Of a stretch of DNA of 7,842 nt, positions 5,883 to 7,842 are shown one piece after another. Below the pieces are notes generated by a model, which saw nothing but the letters and a program-made list of their open reading frames with translations, did not search any database and had not been told where the DNA came from. This stretch comes from Bacteroidales bacterium 45-6 (GTDB lineage: Bacteria; Bacteroidota; Bacteroidia; Bacteroidales; Dysgonomonadaceae): contig MKRS01000465.1 in assembly GCA_001897035.1 (NCBI GenBank), positions 1 through 7,842 of the forward strand, read 5' to 3'. The position numbers were made by a program, and so were the translations under genes. Within the stretch, counting starts at the first letter, position 1; each line of letters opens with the position of its first letter.

Positions 5883-7842
5883 ATGAGCAACATCATTTCT
5901 AAATACATCTGCATTGGGCTTTCCTTGGCGTGGCTACCGATGAATGCGCAGCAAATAGCCATCCCGCGGATAGAACAGATGCCCAATATACCTTCACCCT
6001 ACCTGATGCGCAATTGGAAACAAGTGGCTACCGATTACGACAACTTTGTGTTCAACACGGCCAAGGCCGGGACTTACCTGCCCATAACCAGCATCAATCC
6101 CTCTTCCGGGATAAATTACAGCAATGTACAAAATATCCGCATGGACTCGTATGTGGGGCAAAGCAGCCACGGCAACGCGGCGGAAGCCATCAACATCATC
6201 CCGGCCATCGTGGGAGCGTCGCTGGCTGGAGTTGACAAAACGGCACACCTGAATACCAATTGGGTGCAGAAAGTAAAGGATTTCTTCAACCTGAAAAACG
6301 GGCAAAATGTTTACCTGAACGGATACAGCGGGTCCACAGGAAACGACTGGTGGTACGAGATCATGCCCAATCTGTTTTTCTATCAGTTATATACCCTCTA
6401 TCCGAATGCCGACCCCGATTTCGCCACTCAGTTTACGGCGATTGCCGACAGGCAGCTTGATGTCATCTTCAAGCTTGGAGCAAAAACGCAACCATGGACT
6501 GCCCCGTCCTTCAATTATCGAGCTTTCAACCTTCTTACAGGACTACCCAATACGAGCAGTGTGCCTGAACCCGAATCGGCCGGCTCCATCGCATGGCTGC
6601 TCTATCAGGCATATTCGAAAACAGCCAATCCGAAATACCTGCAGGGAGCGGAACTGGCTCTCGATTTTCTACAAGGATGGTCATCCAACCCATCCTACGA
6701 GATACAGCTACCGTATGGTGTTGCCGCTGCCGCCCGCATGAATGCGGTGGAAGGGACGAACTACGATATGGATAAACTATTGAACTGGGTATTCTCGTCC
6801 GGACAAGGAACATTGAGAGGTTGGGGAACCATCACCGGGCAATGGAACGGATACGACGTGTCCGGGCTGGTGGGCGAAGCCAACAATGGAGGCAATGATT
6901 ATGCCTTCGTCATGAACGGGTTTCAACACGCCGCCGCCCTGGCTCCTGTCGCAAAGTACGACAAGCGTTACGCACGTGCCATCGGCAAGTGGATCTTGAA
7001 TCTGGCCAATGCCAGCCGACTTTTTTATGCCAACGGCTTGCCCGACGCCAATCAGCACACATCGGGAAATGCGTGGGCAAAACAGTATGACCCGAACTTC
7101 TGCATACCTTTCGAAGCCATGAAGCAGGTGGCCAACGGAAAAACGCCTTATGCCACAGGCGATGCCGTAGCTGGCGGATGGGCTGCTACGAACCTGTCAA
7201 TTTACAGCGGTTCTTCGGTCGGCTATCTGGCCTCGATCATCAACAAGACCAATGTGGACGGAATCCTGCAAATAGACCTGAACAGAACCGATTTTGGAGG
7301 AGAGAACGCTTACCCAACCTACCTCTATTACAATCCGGCAGCAACTGCACAGTCTGTCAATTTGGAACTTCCCGCCGGGAATTGCGACATTTACGATGCC
7401 ATCTCGGAGACTGTGCTTAAAACCAACGTCAGCGGCACCGTTTCGTTCAATATAAACGCAGATGCAACCAGAATTTTGGTTGTGATTCCGCCAGCCCAAA
7501 GCAAGCAGACCGTGGGGCGAATCCGAAAAATCTACGGAGGAGGCGTCATCGATTACCATTTCGGATACAACTATACGAACCCGCTTCGCATCAAGGCTTT
7601 TAGTTCGGATAAAACCCGTGCGGTGAATCCAGAACAGGTCACGTTCAATTGCCTGGTGGAAAACGACACAGGCACCACCTCCTACAAATGGTATCAGAAC
7701 GGAAACCTGATTTCCGGAGCAACAAACGCAACCCTTAGCTGGCCTGCTCCTCTGCAAAGCGGGATCTACGCAATCAGATGCGAAGTCACGGCCAACAACA
7801 AGACACTGACGAGCAACGAAATACAAATAGCTGTTGCTCCTG
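5883..7842 (+). CDS. Large secreted multidomain protein, candidate polysaccharide-active enzyme with Ig-like domain (3' end outside window)
   Basis: From ATG at 5883 the frame stays open to the window edge, giving 653 complete codons. Residues 1-22 are a type I signal peptide, with likely cleavage after MNA before QQ, so the product is exported without a lipid anchor. Residues about 25-475 look mainly helical and rich in aromatic residues. Conspicuous stretches are NDWWYEIMPNLFFYQLY (154-170), 'GEANNGGNDYAFVMNGFQ' (331-348) and a long amphipathic helix from about 359 to 383 followed by 'NGLPDANQH' (384-392). This layout recalls (alpha/alpha) toroid carbohydrate-active enzymes such as lyases and glycosidases, but I do not recognise a named family. 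Acidic residues in these stretches (D155, E159, E332, D339, D388) are possible active-site candidates only. Residues about 476-537 look like a small beta-sandwich. Residues about 570-653 look Ig-like, with C590, W603, Y629 and C633 in suitable places. More domains may follow. Its place in the PUL suggests glycan degradation; a purely binding role remains possible. Confidence 0.85.
   Translation, partial: MSNIISKYICIGLSLAWLPMNAQQIAIPRIEQMPNIPSPYLMRNWKQVATDYDNFVFNTAKAGTYLPITSINPSSGINYSNVQNIRMDSYVGQSSHGNAAEAINIIPAIVGASLAGVDKTAHLNTNWVQKVKDFFNLKNGQNVYLNGYSGSTGNDWWYEIMPNLFFYQLYTLYPNADPDFATQFTAIADRQLDVIFKLGAKTQPWTAPSFNYRAFNLLTGLPNTSSVPEPESAGSIAWLLYQAYSKTANPKYLQGAELALDFLQGWSSNPSYEIQLPYGVAAAARMNAVEGTNYDMDKLLNWVFSSGQGTLRGWGTITGQWNGYDVSGLVGEANNGGNDYAFVMNGFQHAAALAPVAKYDKRYARAIGKWILNLANASRLFYANGLPDANQHTSGNAWAKQYDPNFCIPFEAMKQVANGKTPYATGDAVAGGWAATNLSIYSGSSVGYLASIINKTNVDGILQIDLNRTDFGGENAYPTYLYYNPAATAQSVNLELPAGNCDIYDAISETVLKTNVSGTVSFNINADATRILVVIPPAQSKQTVGRIRKIYGGGVIDYHFGYNYTNPLRIKAFSSDKTRAVNPEQVTFNCLVENDTGTTSYKWYQNGNLISGATNATLSWPAPLQSGIYAIRCEVTANNKTLTSNEIQIAVAP

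Noticed and set aside
5930..6741. Several short + strand frames in the 5930-6741 region
   Set aside because: They are alternative frames within the long gene starting at 5883. That frame explains the region with a signal peptide and consistent codon use.
7197..7826. 209-codon open frame on the minus strand
   Set aside because: It is antisense to the continuous 653-codon + strand frame, which has a signal peptide and recognisable domain features; the minus frame shows none.
1..7842. CRISPR arrays, tRNA/rRNA genes, insertion sequences or phage genes
   Set aside because: I saw no regularly spaced repeats, structured RNA hallmarks, transposase motifs or terminal inverted repeats. Nearly all of the window is accounted for by the five coding regions.

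Overview
This window looks like the middle of a polysaccharide utilisation locus (PUL) from a Bacteroidota (Bacteroidetes) bacterium, most likely a member of the Bacteroidales. The main evidence is an adjacent susC-like/susD-like pair, which is the hallmark of these loci. It is supported by the lipoprotein and export signals, the lack of clear Shine-Dalgarno sequences, and AT-rich starts and gaps. By eye the coding DNA is close to half G+C, with many C/G third positions, which is on the high side for classical gut Bacteroides. I cannot name the species or the glycan.

All supported genes lie on the + strand and are tightly spaced. (1) Positions 1-119 hold the last 38 codons of a gene whose tail resembles the final beta-sandwich strand of a secreted glycoside hydrolase. 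(2) 145-3222 encodes a complete SusC-type TonB-dependent outer-membrane transporter. (3) 3235-4668 encodes its SusD-type surface lipoprotein, 12 bases downstream. (4) 4717-5793 encodes a surface lipoprotein with a short helical spacer and a LamG/concanavalin A-like domain, probably an accessory glycan-binding protein. (5) A strong terminator-like hairpin lies at 5822-5851. (6) From 5883 to the window edge runs a long frame with no stop. It encodes at least 653 residues of a secreted, multidomain protein: a signal peptide, a large aromatic-rich probably helical domain, a small beta domain and an Ig-like domain.

The likely division of labour is as follows. The lipoprotein and the SusD-like protein capture glycan at the cell surface. 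The SusC-like channel imports oligosaccharides using TonB energy. The flanking genes probably supply degradative functions. The SusC-like protein has no N-terminal STN signalling domain, so control by a hybrid two-component or other regulator outside the window is more likely than a sigma/anti-sigma pair acting through this transporter.

The most interesting parts are the open-ended protein, which I cannot assign to a named family, and the terminator-like hairpin just 31 bases before its start, with possible alternative RNA pairings that might tune its expression.
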